This document shows, piece by piece, positions 47,301 through 56,918 of a stretch of 64,000 nt of DNA. The notes under the pieces are model-generated. The model was not told the DNA's origin. It did not search any database and was given only the letters and a program-made list of their open reading frames with translations. This stretch comes from Pseudeuparius sepicola. Taxonomy: Eukaryota > Arthropoda > Insecta > Coleoptera > Anthribidae. The stretch spans positions 19,430,876 to 19,494,875 of the forward strand of contig OY987305.1 in assembly GCA_963920635.1 (NCBI GenBank), given 5' to 3'. Each line of letters begins with the position of its first letter. Position 1 is the stretch's first letter. Position numbers and translations under genes: made by a program.

Positions 47301-48351
47301 GATGGCCGTTGCGGCACAGTAGATTAACATGTGCATATGTTCCAATGTTGGTGTTACTGAAACATAGTTGGGTAAAATTCTGGTGTTCATAATATCGAGC
47401 ATGATTGCAAGTTTCCTGGAAGAGTTCAATCTTGGTAGCGGTGGTCTGCTCAGTGGGTCTGTGCCTTCGTATCGCAATACCGCCCTTTTCAGCTGTGTGT
47501 CTAGGCTTTCAAAGTGTTCTCCGTTAACTGATTCCCGATTCTCAGTTGTTCGTCCCGTCGTCTCGGCGTTTTGTTGTGGTCCAGGCACTTGAATTTCCCG
47601 ATTCTCAGTTGTTCGCTCTGCCGTTCCGGCTTCTTGTTGTGGTCCAGGCAGTTGAATTTCCCCATTGTTGTTGTCTATGTCTATGTGTTCGCCATGGATC
47701 TCTAGCTCAACTTCCCGTTTTATAGCGTTGAGTCGCGTTTCTGGAATTCGGTTATTTCTTAGAATAGTTCGATACTGATCTGACACTCTTTGTTCAGACA
47801 CTTGCATGTGTGGAAACTCCCTGCAGAACTCGGCATGCAGTTGTTGTCGGTAGCCGATCATCTCTTGTCCTAAGTTTGTCACCCTGTAAAAAATACGCAT
47901 TATCGATTCATTCATGGACCCAGTCCATTTCATGCGTCGTCGTTGTAATCCCGCCTGAGTGAACGCTGGCTGAAGTTCCCGCGCAGCACCTTCGGTGGGT
48001 GGAACCCTAGTTCTCGTTTGGCTCCCATGTTGTAGATGTTCGTGTTGTTGGGCTGTAGCTGTTTGTGCAACAGGGGCCCGCCTCATCAGCGCCCTGTCAC
48101 CGACGTCCCGCTCGCTGTCATGCCCAGCGCCGGCTCCAGACATGCCCTGGCGATCCCCAGGCAGCGGCCCTATGACAATACTCCTATTAATCTCCATTCC
48201 ATGGGTTTCTCCCGTAACGTGGGAGTGACGGCCCTGGGTCGCCTTTTACGACTCGCGGAGCCACGATAGGAGTATTCTAACCCGCTACCCATACGGGTCA
48301 ACTAGGATAACGCGGGATCGTTACTCCCGAGGATCTGCCCCTGTCACCCTG
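44361..48351 (-). mobile_element. Full-length Dong/R4-like non-LTR retrotransposon (copy 4)
   Basis: The element is about 3.99 kb. It has a 5' UTR of about 154 bp (48198-48351, starting CAGGGTGACAGGGGCAGATC on the minus strand), one intact ORF (48197-44478) and a 3' UTR of about 117 bp ending GGCTAAGTCGA. Both edges abut the same ATTATC hexamer, with about 48 units at the 3' side and 19 at the 5' side. No other target duplication can be resolved inside a repeat. GC content is well above the flanks. Confidence 0.95.
44478..48197 (-). CDS. Intact Dong/R4-like ORF: RT plus restriction-like endonuclease, 1239 aa
   Basis: A single protein that nicks its target and reverse-transcribes element RNA there. 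Residues 1-80 are low-complexity. 86-147 (RRRMKWTGSMNESIMRIFYR onward) look like the Myb/HTH-type DNA-binding segment of this clade. 180-225 contain a tandem duplicate of a PGPQQ...TTENRE unit. The RT spans about 500-775: motif A D629 (YVDYKKAFDS), motif B GIFQGDSLSPLW (689-700), motif C YMDD with D738 and D739. The Cys/His knuckle is C1038, C1042, H1050, C1055. The restriction-like endonuclease has R1124-P1125-D1126, then D1141, then a KYRELEERI segment. The single-ORF order, with the endonuclease after RT, is that of the R4 clade, whose Dong member prefers TAA repeats. The frame has no stop or shift, and all catalytic residues named are present, so the copy could be active. The first ATG after the 5' UTR was taken as start. 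Confidence 0.93.
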   Translation of the reverse strand: MEINRSIVIGPLPGDRQGMSGAGAGHDSERDVGDRALMRRAPVAQTATAQQHEHLQHGSQTRTRVPPTEGAARELQPAFTQAGLQRRRMKWTGSMNESIMRIFYRVTNLGQEMIGYRQQLHAEFCREFPHMQVSEQRVSDQYRTILRNNRIPETRLNAIKREVELEIHGEHIDIDNNNGEIQLPGPQQEAGTAERTTENREIQVPGPQQNAETTGRTTENRESVNGEHFESLDTQLKRAVLRYEGTDPLSRPPLPRLNSSRKLAIMLDIMNTRILPNYVSVTPTLEHMHMLIYCAATAIITAMGAKIRTAQELNRARPEPRMAQWEMRLNRKIESLRKDIGQVTEYIRGVRTRKIQRAVQAIMSRTQMHSQRDPANITAQQCLDTLKQKLSVFAGRLRRYKASNNRKRDNKLFERSEKVFYRTLNSSGDATNATYPTREQVDGFWRNQLATPGPYNVSASWISEEREMGRNYSQMQHEQFTTDEVSNVIKNSHNWKAPGPDHLQNYWIKKLWCTHEQITALINEVLLDPLKMPLFLTQGATYLLPKDQRNTDNPAKYRPITCLPTLYKIITSCLTQRIYAHCERNNIMAMQQKGCAKGAMGCKEQLIIDSVICNQAHSRQRNLYMAYVDYKKAFDSVPHDWLTGILKLYKIDHHTVSFLEHVMTTWRTKIQLRTASSNIETDTINIRRGIFQGDSLSPLWFCMAMNPLSHRLNSTKYGFAIKSNRSEAFRLNHLLYMDDLKLMAATKNQLTQMLKIVEEFSRDIGMQFGLDKCRTLNIVRGKLEQGAHEMQDGQEIEAMSVGDTYKYLGMKQAQRIDHRTMKTDLTNEFIKRVRQVVRTDLNSRNLFKALNTYACSVLSYSFGIVNWTNTDINNLQRKVRTLLTKAHKHHPRSAVERTTLPCQQGGRGLADLSKQLDQQILNLRNYFHRQANSSTLHKAICGADVSTPLRLTEHEHHNHHRTDNDKLQRWLEKPLHGRHPNEVNQEHVDKLASYYWLTSGRMFPETEGFLLAIQDQVIPTRNYLKFIVGDASVVDDRCRYGCPTSETIQHITGGCQMFASTEYKERHDSVAKILHQELAEKLLLVQTERVPYYNYTPEPILENRNYKMYWDRTVLTDQRVAHNRPDLIIVDKISRKTTLIDVAIPNNNNLRVKQVEKIAKYRELEERIRRQWEMENVQTIPIIMSTTGVIPKSLLRNIKELNLTDSLYRSMQKAVLLATARTVRKFMGNAGSSNNINVT

Positions 48352-48437
48352 TCATTATCATTATCATTATCATTATCATTATCATTATCATTATCATTAT
48401 CATTATCATTATCATTATCATTATCATTATCATTATC

Positions 48438-48466
<29 letters not shown>
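48352..48466. repeat. (ATTATC)n array at the 5' side of Dong-like copy 4
   Basis: About 19 perfect hexamer units directly abutting the element 5' UTR. The array ends at CATTATTAAGTCG, where palindrome arm sequence resumes. Confidence 0.93.
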
Positions 48467-48468
<2 letters not shown>

Positions 48469-48724
48469 AGTCGTTTTGGGCTCCATGGTTATATTTTGTT
48501 CCGAAATATGTGTAGTGTAGTTGCTATATGGACAATTATTATTCACCGGACACCCTGTATGTATTATTAAAGTACCTATATTTCATATACCATTGTAATG
48601 ACTCTACTTGTAATGTTTGTTGCATAAAAGTGTAATATTAAAGTTATTGTGAGTAAATAGCAGCACAATCATTATTTTTTACTTTTAATAAATAACCCAT
48701 GGTTCTACACCGATGGTGACATAT

Positions 48725-49411
48725 ACAGGGTGTTAGTAAATAAGTGCGACAAACTTTAAGGGGTGATTCTACATGAAAAAATAATGACAGTTTGCTATAT
48801 AAACGTAGGTCCGCAAATGCTTCGTTTCCGATATACAGGGAGTCAAAGTTTTTTTTAAAAAAATGATAATTTATTTATTGTTATAGCTATGCGCACCTAA
48901 CTAAAAACGTTTATTCGAGATATTTTTATTTTCATTTGTTGTTTTGATTTATTGTTGCTGTATAGAAATTAAAAATACGCGTTATGTTGTTTTATTTTTT
49001 TGCATAAAAATGGCGGCCCCTGTGAAAAAAAGGTAAGAGAGCTTTTTTGTCACCAATTAAACGAGGATTTTAAAAATAATTTTTATTTTAAATTATCTCA
49101 GTGGCGTATCATTTATTTTCTTATAAATATCGAGGCCATTCCCCCAATGCACGCCACTGATTAACATAAAATTTTTAAACGGGTGTCAAAAAATGCGCTT
49201 TCTAGTCCTCTTAAAACCCACCAAATTTCATTTGAATATCTTAATCCGTTTCAGCGCAATAAATAAATTATCATTTTTTAAAAAATACTTTGACTCCCTG
49301 TATATCGGAAACGAAGCATTTGCGGACCTACGTTTATATAGCAAACTGACATTATTTTTTCATGTAGAATCACCCCTTAAAGTTTGTCGCACTTATTTAC
49401 TAACACCCTGT
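48725..49411. mobile_element. MITE/foldback inserted in the giant palindrome's right arm
   Basis: The arms of about 170-175 bp (48725-48900 and 49238-49411) start ACAGGGTGTTAGTAAATAAG and end with its complement. Inner landmarks are GTTTGCTATATAAACGTAGG and TTTCCGATATACAGGGAGTC. TATA lies on both sides. The centre holds a further 61-bp hairpin with CAGTGGCGTA tips (49099-49159). No coding content. The 79-residue ORF is an arm artefact. Confidence 0.85.
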
Positions 49412-49880
49412 ATAATAGATCATAACTCTTAAACGGTGAAAGATACGGAAAAATTGATAAGATCTAAATTTGTTCATCTGCTCATGCAGAATAGAAAATA
49501 TTCTATGCACATTTTGAGTATGAGCCCTCTGGAAGGAGTTATTCTTGATGGAAATACTAAATATCTTGTATGGCGGCCATATTGGATTTATGACGTCATA
49601 AAAACCAAATGACACAACTCGAAGGTAAACACCCGGTACTACCATATTACGTAGCATACAATAAAGAGATTCCACATAGTCGCAACTTCCCTTCACAAAA
49701 AAAAAACAGGGAGTAGGTAAATGTGCATTATGCTCCTCAACTACTAGTGTACGAAATGAGATATTCAAATTTTAAAAACTGCGTTTTGAGTTTTCGGGAA
49801 TGCACAAACTTTTATCAAGAATAAAATTTTCTGATAAATGTAAAATCCCATCAGGCGCGTACTTTCTGCCGGGCACTGTA

Positions 49881-51496
49881 TGTTATAGTTTGTTTATTTG
49901 GGTCAAATCTTGCAAGCTGAATTAGAACCACTTCTTGACATCCGATTGAGCTGAAATTTTGCATACCTACTCCTTTAGTTCTGGTGACACTACAATATGG
50001 GAGTATTGTGAGGGTGAGAATTATTATTATTATCATTATTATTATACTCAATATTATAATACTTTCAAAATTGCCGCCGCTCCCAGATGGCAGATATTTT
50101 TTGGCAACCCCCTTAATATGGGTATCGAATGAATTTTTTTTTATTATTTTTTAATGGATTTCGGTATCAGTCTTTGCATCACTTACAACAAAAAAAGGAG
50201 TCAATAATATTGATCCTGTCATATTCGCAATAAAGTCAATAAGTAATGTCATTAGAAAATTTTGATATTCTTGTGTTATTTACTTACTTTTCTTCTGTTA
50301 CCAGATAAAGTTTGACATTTCTAGTAGACATTTATATAAGTTTGTTTTCAGAGCTTACAAATTAAATCAATTGTAAATTTTATCTAATAATAAATAATTT
50401 GATTTTATTTCACATTCCTTTTAAAGTGAATTTGATCAGGATTTGGCTGCTTTTCCTATAAAATTTGGTCTACAGTAGAACTATTTATGGAGATTTTAGT
50501 ACGATTTGCATCTAAATTTATTTATAAATAATCTTCGGCAAAAATTCAGATAGTTGAAAAAAGTCCAATTAGGTAGTTGCAATTTTTCAATGGAAGCACT
50601 TTTCTTGCAAAAAAAATCAAGTTGAATAGAAAATAGTGCAGTATTTTCCTTTGGTTGAATATAAATATAAAAAAAGTTACAGTGTTGTATTTTTTAAATC
50701 TTTGACACTCCCGACCTACTTAACCACAAATAACCTATAAATTCCATTTTGCGTTATTTTCATAACGTAAAAAATACGTAGCTTAATTTACGGAAATTAA
50801 ACATTAATAAATGCATCAAAAATTACATAATAAAAACAAGTAATAAAAATCGCGTTAATATTAGGTCATTAGTCATTAGGTACTAAAGTCTATCCAAGTT
50901 ACAGAGGCAGTGGATCAAAACATTGACCACCACGTGACCTATTCTCTTATTGGTCTGGCCGTCATAAAATGTCAAGTGTTTACGCGGCAAACAGAATGCA
51001 GGGCCGGCTCTTCCCTCAGTCGAGTTTCCTGCATATTTTAGATCGGATCGCGGGCAGTATATTCTGTAAATTTTTTTTGCTACTTAATTTAAGGAAATTT
51101 ATAAAGATCCACGAAAGGTAAAAACACAATTTTTAGAACTTCTAAAAGAATTAGTTCAGAATTACAAGCCACTGGGAATCTCATATTAGTCAGACCCTGG
51201 TAATCGATCGCAATGCGGTCATGTGACTTTGTTTATATCTACTGTCGCTGTAACTTGGATAGACTATAGTACTTATACAGATACTCCCGAGTAATAAAAT
51301 CTGGACCAAGGTTTTTAGGAAAGCACAATCGAGTCCTCTCCTGAGACAATTAAGGTCCTTTTGGATTTGGTATGTTTTTGTCCCATCCGCAGTACCTATA
51401 TGAAAGAAGACGTCCTTTATTCTATTGTTTGTTAATTATGTGACGTCATGGAGATTCTAGCTTAGGTACATTGTTTTTAGGTAATACTTTCAAGTT
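49881..51496. other. Anonymous sequence with a short SINE end
   Basis: 49999-50045 (+) is the last part of a SINE 3' end (GAGTATTGTGAGGGTGAGAA with ATT tail). The rest is AT-rich with no gene recognised. Confidence 0.45.
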
Positions 51497-51571
51497 TGTC
51501 GATAGCTCAGTTGGTCAGAGCCTCGAAATTAATTCCGATGGAATTCGAACCCTGGTGTTGGTGTGCGTTTT
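51497..51571 (+). repeat. tRNA-like segment, probable SINE head or tRNA relic
   Basis: TAGCTCAGTTGGTCAGAGC (51503-51521) is a good box A and D-arm. GGAATTCGAACCC (51550-51562) is a box B/T-arm match at tRNA spacing. The acceptor stem does not pair well and the anticodon arm is poor, so a functional tRNA is unlikely. It could drive polymerase III transcription of a SINE, but no tail was identified. Confidence 0.5.
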
Positions 51572-51658
51572 TTTAATGAAGTTATATCTAGGTTAAGTTT
51601 ATAAAGTTGTTTCTACGTCAGAATATTATCGTCATTCTACCCCAGTCTTTTTCTCATA

Positions 51659-51776
51659 AGGCGCGTTCGAGTTGACGCTCGGAGGGCACTCCGAGCGTTG
51701 ACAACAAAGCGTTGCCATAGAAACATATTATTATTCGAGCGCTCCGAGCACTCCGAGCGTCAACTCGAATGCGCCT
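51659..51776. mobile_element. 118-bp MITE with CTCCGAGCG repeats
   Basis: The ends AGGCGCGTTCGAGTTGACGC and the complement of GCGTCAACTCGAATGCGCCT are inverted with one mismatch in 20. CTCCGAGCG-like units recur inside (about 51689 and 51743-51759). The flanking sequence is ATA-rich. GC-rich in AT-rich DNA. No coding content. Confidence 0.7.
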
Positions 51777-52140
51777 ATATAATTATAACGTTATAGTTTA
51801 ACGTGCTTTTCCTAAAGTCAGTTTACGGCTTTTTCCCACCCCCTAAGCCCCTAACATTAGGAACAATAAAATAACGGAAAGGTAGGTACCTACGGGGTGT
51901 TTATATAATTATTAGATATACTTAAATATATCAGATACAAAAAAATCTTGGAACCAACTGAGACGATGTGCCTTTGAATAAGAAATGTTTATTATACTGC
52001 GCATACTGTGTAAACACACTTTCGCAAAAATTCAGATGTTGAAGGGGGTGATGTGCGTTGATGAGATTTAGTCAAAAGTATCTGTTTAGGTTGTCTAAGA
52101 TGCCAGTAATACAGCTTCGCGAAACCGGTTGAGGGACAGT
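51777..52140. other. Anonymous spacer
   Basis: No feature was recognised. Confidence 0.4.
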
Positions 52141-52559
52141 TAGGTACTGGGTCATCACGCGAGATTGTCCGGGCATATATTTTCTTTATTTTTCGAGATA
52201 AGAAAAAAAGTTTAATACAAAAGTTGCATGGGACCAAATTTTCTTCCTAGATTTGAGCATTAAGTATATACTGAGTGTCTAATTAAAACGTGCCAAATAA
52301 AATTTTACTTTTTTTAAATACACCACTCTGTATATTTTATGTATTTTGTAATCTATATATTTTTCCGAATCTAATGATGTATATATGTTATATGTTTGGT
52401 CCAGTAGTTTCCTTAATCCAACTCGCTATTTGCCGAAACTTTGATATTTCATTTTCCGGCAAAAATCGAGGTTGCCGTGGAAAATAAAACAACGCATCTT
52501 AACCACGCCTGCATAAGCTGTCAAAGTAAGTGAAAAATTTGCAATTGTTGGCGTTTCTA

Positions 52560-53692
52560 ATACAATTTATTATATTTTTCTTTGACCACCATGTATTTTA
52601 CAAAACATAACAGCGATATGAAATATTAGAGATTTTTTTGAAATGTGGCAATGATGTCCGCAATGGTAAGTCGGTGCAAAAATAATTCCCACCTTGTTTT
52701 AAAACTTTGCATTCTGTAGCTCGCAGGCAATATGCCGAACAATATCCGGACACGATAACTCCTTCAGAAAAAAACATTTAAATGATTACATTTAAAGCTA
52801 CCCGAAACCATTGATTAAGGTTATTCAATGGCGAAACTTATCCGTTAGAAAATAAGAAGCGGGCGCCACACACTGTTAAAGGGATTGTTATTTTTTCAAG
52901 AAAATCCAAACACATTACAATAGCCGCACAAAATTCGTTTAGCCAGAAATAAATATATCCCTTATAAAAGGTCCAAGAACTTAGCGCTGTTCAAATTGAA
53001 AGACGTTTAAATTACATTAATTATATCATTATATGATATATAGATTAAGACAAGACCCAGATTTCTTTCGCAAAATATTATAGACTGATGTCACTGATGA
53101 GTCGACTTTTACAACGCTGGGTGTTTCAACAGGCACAATACAAGACACTGGCCATAGGAAACCCTCACCAGAAAAAAATAAATAAAATTCCAAGGCAGAA
53201 CATCAGTCCATGTCTGGTGTGGGATTCTGAATCAACGGGTCTTGGGTCCTATTTTCTTTTATGAAAACATGAATGGAGAATTTTATAATTTGTTGCTCCA
53301 AAATGAAATTGAGGAGTGTTTGGATTATTTACCCCTACGTCAACGTCAAGATATAATTTGGCAACAGGTCGGGGCTCCACCCCACTGTCGTGCTGTTACA
53401 CGAGATTATTTAAATAATAAATATTCTGAATGGATAGAATAGTCCGGATATGACGCCTTTGGTAACTTTTTTGTGGGGCTATCTCGAGGAAGAATGCTAT
53501 AAAACAGCCAGGCACACAAGAGAAATTGAAACAAACATTAGAGAATTAGTGGAAAATCTAAACACTCACATGCTCACAGCGAATGAAAATTCATTGAAAA
53601 TTTTAATAAATAGATATCAAATTTGCGCCGAGCATATTGAGCACTTATTGAAATATATCGTTATCATTTTTTTGTTTATTGCTACACAATAA
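52560..53692 (+). pseudogene. Dead DDE transposase of element B (IS630/Tc1/mariner type)
   Basis: The N-terminal trace has an HTH-like segment (CGNDVRNGKSVQ, SVARRQYAEQYPDTITPSEK, about 52640-52775). The first acidic motif survives as TDESTFT (about 53095). A frame at 53242-53442 reads MGPIFFYENMNGEFYNLL, then IWQQVGAPPHCRAVTRDYL. The family norm is QQDGAPPH, so the second catalytic Asp is Val here. The third motif, in another frame at 53450-53692, reads PDMTPLVTFLWGYL where LTPLDFFLWG is usual, so that Asp is also lost. Several stops and shifts are present. It would have cut and pasted the element at TA targets. Confidence 0.78.
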
Positions 53693-53862
53693 TTATTGAC
53701 TGGAAATAATTTATTAAAATAATAGAATATATTTTTGCAATTATTATGCTTGTGTTATTTTATTTTCCACCTCTATTTTTTCCGAAAAATGTAAATCCAA
53801 AGTTTCGGCAAATAGCGAGTTGGATTAAAGAAACTACTGGACCAAACATATAACATATATGT

Positions 53863-55114
53863 ACAGGGTGTCTAACTTTAAAACTGTACAAATCCGTAAA
53901 ATCTTCATTTTTGGAGATAATCGCCTAAACTTTTTTTTGTTTTAAAGGCCTTCAAAAACTGCGTCTTCTGAACTTCCTGCCATTTTCAAAATGCAAATCC
54001 AGGGCCGGCTGTGATTTTTTTATACCCCAGATTTTCACGAAAACCATTTAGCGATTTTTTTATTTAAAATCTGACCCCACAGCGTTAATCAGAACATTTC
54101 AGAACCCTTTTATACCAAATTTGAATAAAAAATATACAGAGAGTTCCATTCTGCAGGGTGTCAAAGTTGAGCAAAATAGGAATTTTAAAGGCATCTGCCA
54201 AGTCAAGTGTGCCAAGGAATCCCCTCAAAACAGTTGAATGGTCAACAGGACCACTCAAGGTATTGGTGTGCAAAGGTCCAATACAAAATATACAGAGTGT
54301 TCTTATCTGTGCCATCTCAAATTACTGAATTTTTGGAACTTTCTACGGGTCAAAAATCGAGTATATCAAAACCGCTCCATATACTATAAACGAACTAAAT
54401 CTAAAAAATACAGAAGACTGCCAGTCAGTATAAGTCCATATCAGTTAATGTGGCTGATGTGCCACAACAGGAAACGCACAGAACATGTATCACCTTAGAC
54501 AGGGACTTTGTTGAGAAAGGTCCAATAATTTAAATTGTTTTTATTTGTTGGTTGGCATTTTGTAAAGAAATGAATTACTTTTGTGTTTATTAATATTCTT
54601 TCAATGATTCCAGAGCACTCCTGACCAGTATAAAGTTTAATAAAAATTCAGAATTTTGAGATGGCTCAGAGAAAAATACCCTGTATATTTTTGTAGTAAA
54701 TTTTTTCACACCAACATTTTGAGTGGTCCTGATGACCATGCAACTGTTTTTAAAGGATTCCATGGCACACTTGACTCGCCAGATATCTTTAAAATTCCTA
54801 TTTTGCTCAACTTTGACACCCTACAGAATGGAACTCCCTGTATACTTTTTGTTCAAATTTGGTATATTTGGGTTTTGGGGTGTTCTGATTAACGCTGTGT
54901 GGTCAGATTTTAAATAAAAAAATCGCTAAATGGTTTTCGCGAAAATAAGGGGTATAAAAAAATCGCAGCCGGCCCTGGATTTTCATTTTGAAAATTGCAG
55001 TAAGGTCAAAAGAAGCGGTTTTTGAAGGCCTTTCAAACAAAAAAAAGTTTAGGTGATTATCTCCAAAAATGAAGATTTTACGGATTTGTACAGTTTTAAA
55101 GTTGGACAACCTGT
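53863..55114. mobile_element. Inverted-repeat element, family C, copy 2
   Basis: 1,252 bp, tips ACAGGGTGTCTAACTTTAAA and the complement of GTTTTAAAGTTGGACAACCT. It shares the interior of 4429-5686 (CAGGGCCGGCTGTGATTTTT, CTGACCCCACAGCGTTAATC) but has a different outer 100 bp. It is inserted in the right inverted repeat of element B between TATAT flanks. No coding content. Confidence 0.82.
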
Positions 55115-55233
55115 ATATATACATCATTGGATTCAGAAAAATATATAGATTCCAAAATACACAAAATATACAGGGTGTTGTATTTAAAAAAATTGAAATT
55201 TTGTTTGGCACGTTTTAATTAGACACCCAGTAT

Positions 55234-56661
55234 ACAGGGTGTCCCAATAAGGACTCCCGTCGCCGATATCTCCGGAACAAAAAGAAATATTTTAATTCTG
55301 CAAACGCCGTTCGCTAGGACGAGAAGAGGGCTTTATTCGTAACTGCTAAGCGTTCATTTTGACATTGGCGTATAGATGGCGCTGCGATGCAAAGAAACTT
55401 TTCGATCCTAGGAACGTTGGAGCGTAGCGCATCTGAGAGACTGGGTAATTTGGAGAAACTTTTATTCTATGGACTATTTTCCTACTGTCACTAGTTTCTG
55501 AGATAATCACTCTACAATGTCATTTGCAAAAAATGAGCTAACTCGCTTAAAATTAACTTTAGAGAAAAAAGTTATTAAAAATATCTTTGTAGTTCACTAG
55601 GACAAAGAAAATAGCGACACGTGTCAAATTATTACACATCCGGTTTGAAAGGAAATACCGGAAGTGACCCATTTTTCAGTTTAAAATGAACATACTGTAT
55701 AATTTATCCCGCAAAAGTGAATAAAGGTAATTTCCAGTGTCGTATAATAACAATAACCCCATGTATATACATACATCTAGACAACGACAATTTGGCTGAA
55801 TTTATTTTTATTAACCGAAGGCTCTGTCTCTGTGTATTGTTTCAATATGATATTTAGCTTCAAACGCCCAGGTAATTATCTATCGTTGTCAATTTGTTTC
55901 TTGCCTAATTAGTTTATTAATTTTTGCAATAATGGTTAATCATAATAATGAGGATAAATTAAAATATGGTATTAGTTTCTGGAGAATGCGGTAAAAACAG
56001 TACTGTAGCCGCTGCTCGTATTTTGGTATGGAAATAATTTTGAACATTTTTTTTGTAAACATACATGTTTAATTTCTATAATGTCGGTCAATAAAAACAA
56101 ATTCAGCCAAATTGTCGTTGTCTACATGTACATATACCTACCTACAAGGTGTTATTGTTATTAGGTATATTTTTTCAAATTTTGAGGGAAAATTGTGCAG
56201 TATATTCATTTTGAACTAAAAAATGGGTCACTTCCGGTACTTCCGGTCAAACCGGATGTGTAATAATTTGACACGTGCCGCTAATTTCTTCGTCTTAGTG
56301 CACTACAAAGATATTTTTAATAACTTTTTCCTCTAAAGTCAATTTTAAGTAAGTTAGCTCAGTTTTTGTAAATGACATTGTAGAGCGGTTATCTCAGAAA
56401 CTAGTAACAATAGGAAAATTATCCATAAACAAAAGTTTCTCCAAATTACCCAGTCTCTCAGATGCGCTACGCTCCAACGTTCCTAGGATCGAAAAGTTTC
56501 TTTGCATCGCAGCGCCATCTATACGCCAATGTCAAAATGAACGCTTAGCAGTTACGTATAAAGCCCTCTTCACGTCCTAGCGAACGGCGTTTGCAGAATT
56601 AAAATATCTCTTTTTGTTCCGGAGATATCGGCGACCGGGAGTCCTTATTGGGACACCCTGT
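55234..56661. mobile_element. Inverted-repeat element D
   Basis: 1,428 bp. Tips are ACAGGGTGTCCCAATAAGGA and its exact complement, flanked by TATA. Arms of about 600 bp (55234-55840 and 56078-56661) are highly similar, with a loop of about 240 bp. Mirrored landmarks are GGCGTATAGATGGCGCTGCG, AGCGTAGCGCATCTGAGAGA and GACACGTGTCAAATTATTAC. The high arm identity suggests a younger insertion than its neighbours. No coding content. Confidence 0.85.
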
Positions 56662-56918
56662 ATACTTAATGCTCAAATCTAGGAAGGAAATTTGGTCCCA
56701 TGCAACTTTTTTCCTAATTCGAAAAATAAAGAAAATATATGCCCGGACAATCTCGTGTGATGACCCGGTACCTAGATGCGAAATTGAAAGTAGTAACTAG
56801 ATTTTGACATTTACAAAGAAAAAAATGTGTTTTAGTTACTGTTTCTGGTGCTAAAAGGGAAGTTGATTATGTCGGCTTGAAGTCAAATACGCTGGTAGTA
56901 GATCATATTGTTACATAC

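Larger units (their letters stand above)
41558..49880. mobile_element. Giant palindrome (foldback element) with multiple insertions
   Basis: The outer tips are AGTGACCGGCAGAAAGTA (41559) and TACTTTCTGCCGGGCACTGTA (to 49880). The left arm runs 41559-42905, broken by about 380 bp of extra sequence at about 41716-42095. The right arm is in pieces: 43335-43477, 48478-48722 and 49412-49880. Mirrored landmarks include TATGACGTCATAAATCCAAG, TGCATGAGCAGACGGACAAA, ATAACTTTAACATTACACTT and CAGCGCATGTGACGCCCTCT. The loop is about 42910-43330. Removing the insertions leaves an element of about 2.6 kb with arms near 1.3 kb. No transposase was found. The ORFs in the arms (41476, 42066, 42778) are not shared as open frames by the mirrored arm and are rejected as genes. 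Confidence 0.75.
52270..55231 (+). mobile_element. Tc1/mariner-like element with long inverted repeats (B)
   Basis: The left inverted repeat 52270-52491 mirrors 53748-53862 plus 55115-55231. The right repeat is split by insertion of family C copy 2 (53863-55114). Landmarks are GTGTCTAATTAAAACGTGCC with its complement near 55221, and CCAACTCGCTATTTGCCGAA with its complement near 53815. A dead DDE transposase lies between the repeats. Excluding the insertion the element is about 1.7 kb, a normal length for this superfamily, with repeats of about 220-230 bp. Confidence 0.75.
52141..56774. mobile_element. Outermost inverted repeat (A) of a nested set
   Basis: 52141-52268 mirrors 56663-56774. Examples are GGTACTGGGTCATCACGCGA with TGTGATGACCCGGTACC, and CCTAGATTTGAGCATTAAGT with ACTTAATGCTCAAATCTAGG. 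Elements B (52270-55231) and D (55234-56661) lie side by side between the arms, at what was a TATA-containing centre. Without them, A is a small foldback of about 250 bp. Confidence 0.7.

Noticed and set aside
44072..48466. CRISPR-like interpretation of the regular arrays
   Set aside because: Units are contiguous hexamers without spacers, and the context is an insect retrotransposon.
51497..51571. Functional tRNA gene
   Set aside because: Box A and box B are good, but the acceptor and anticodon arms do not fold.
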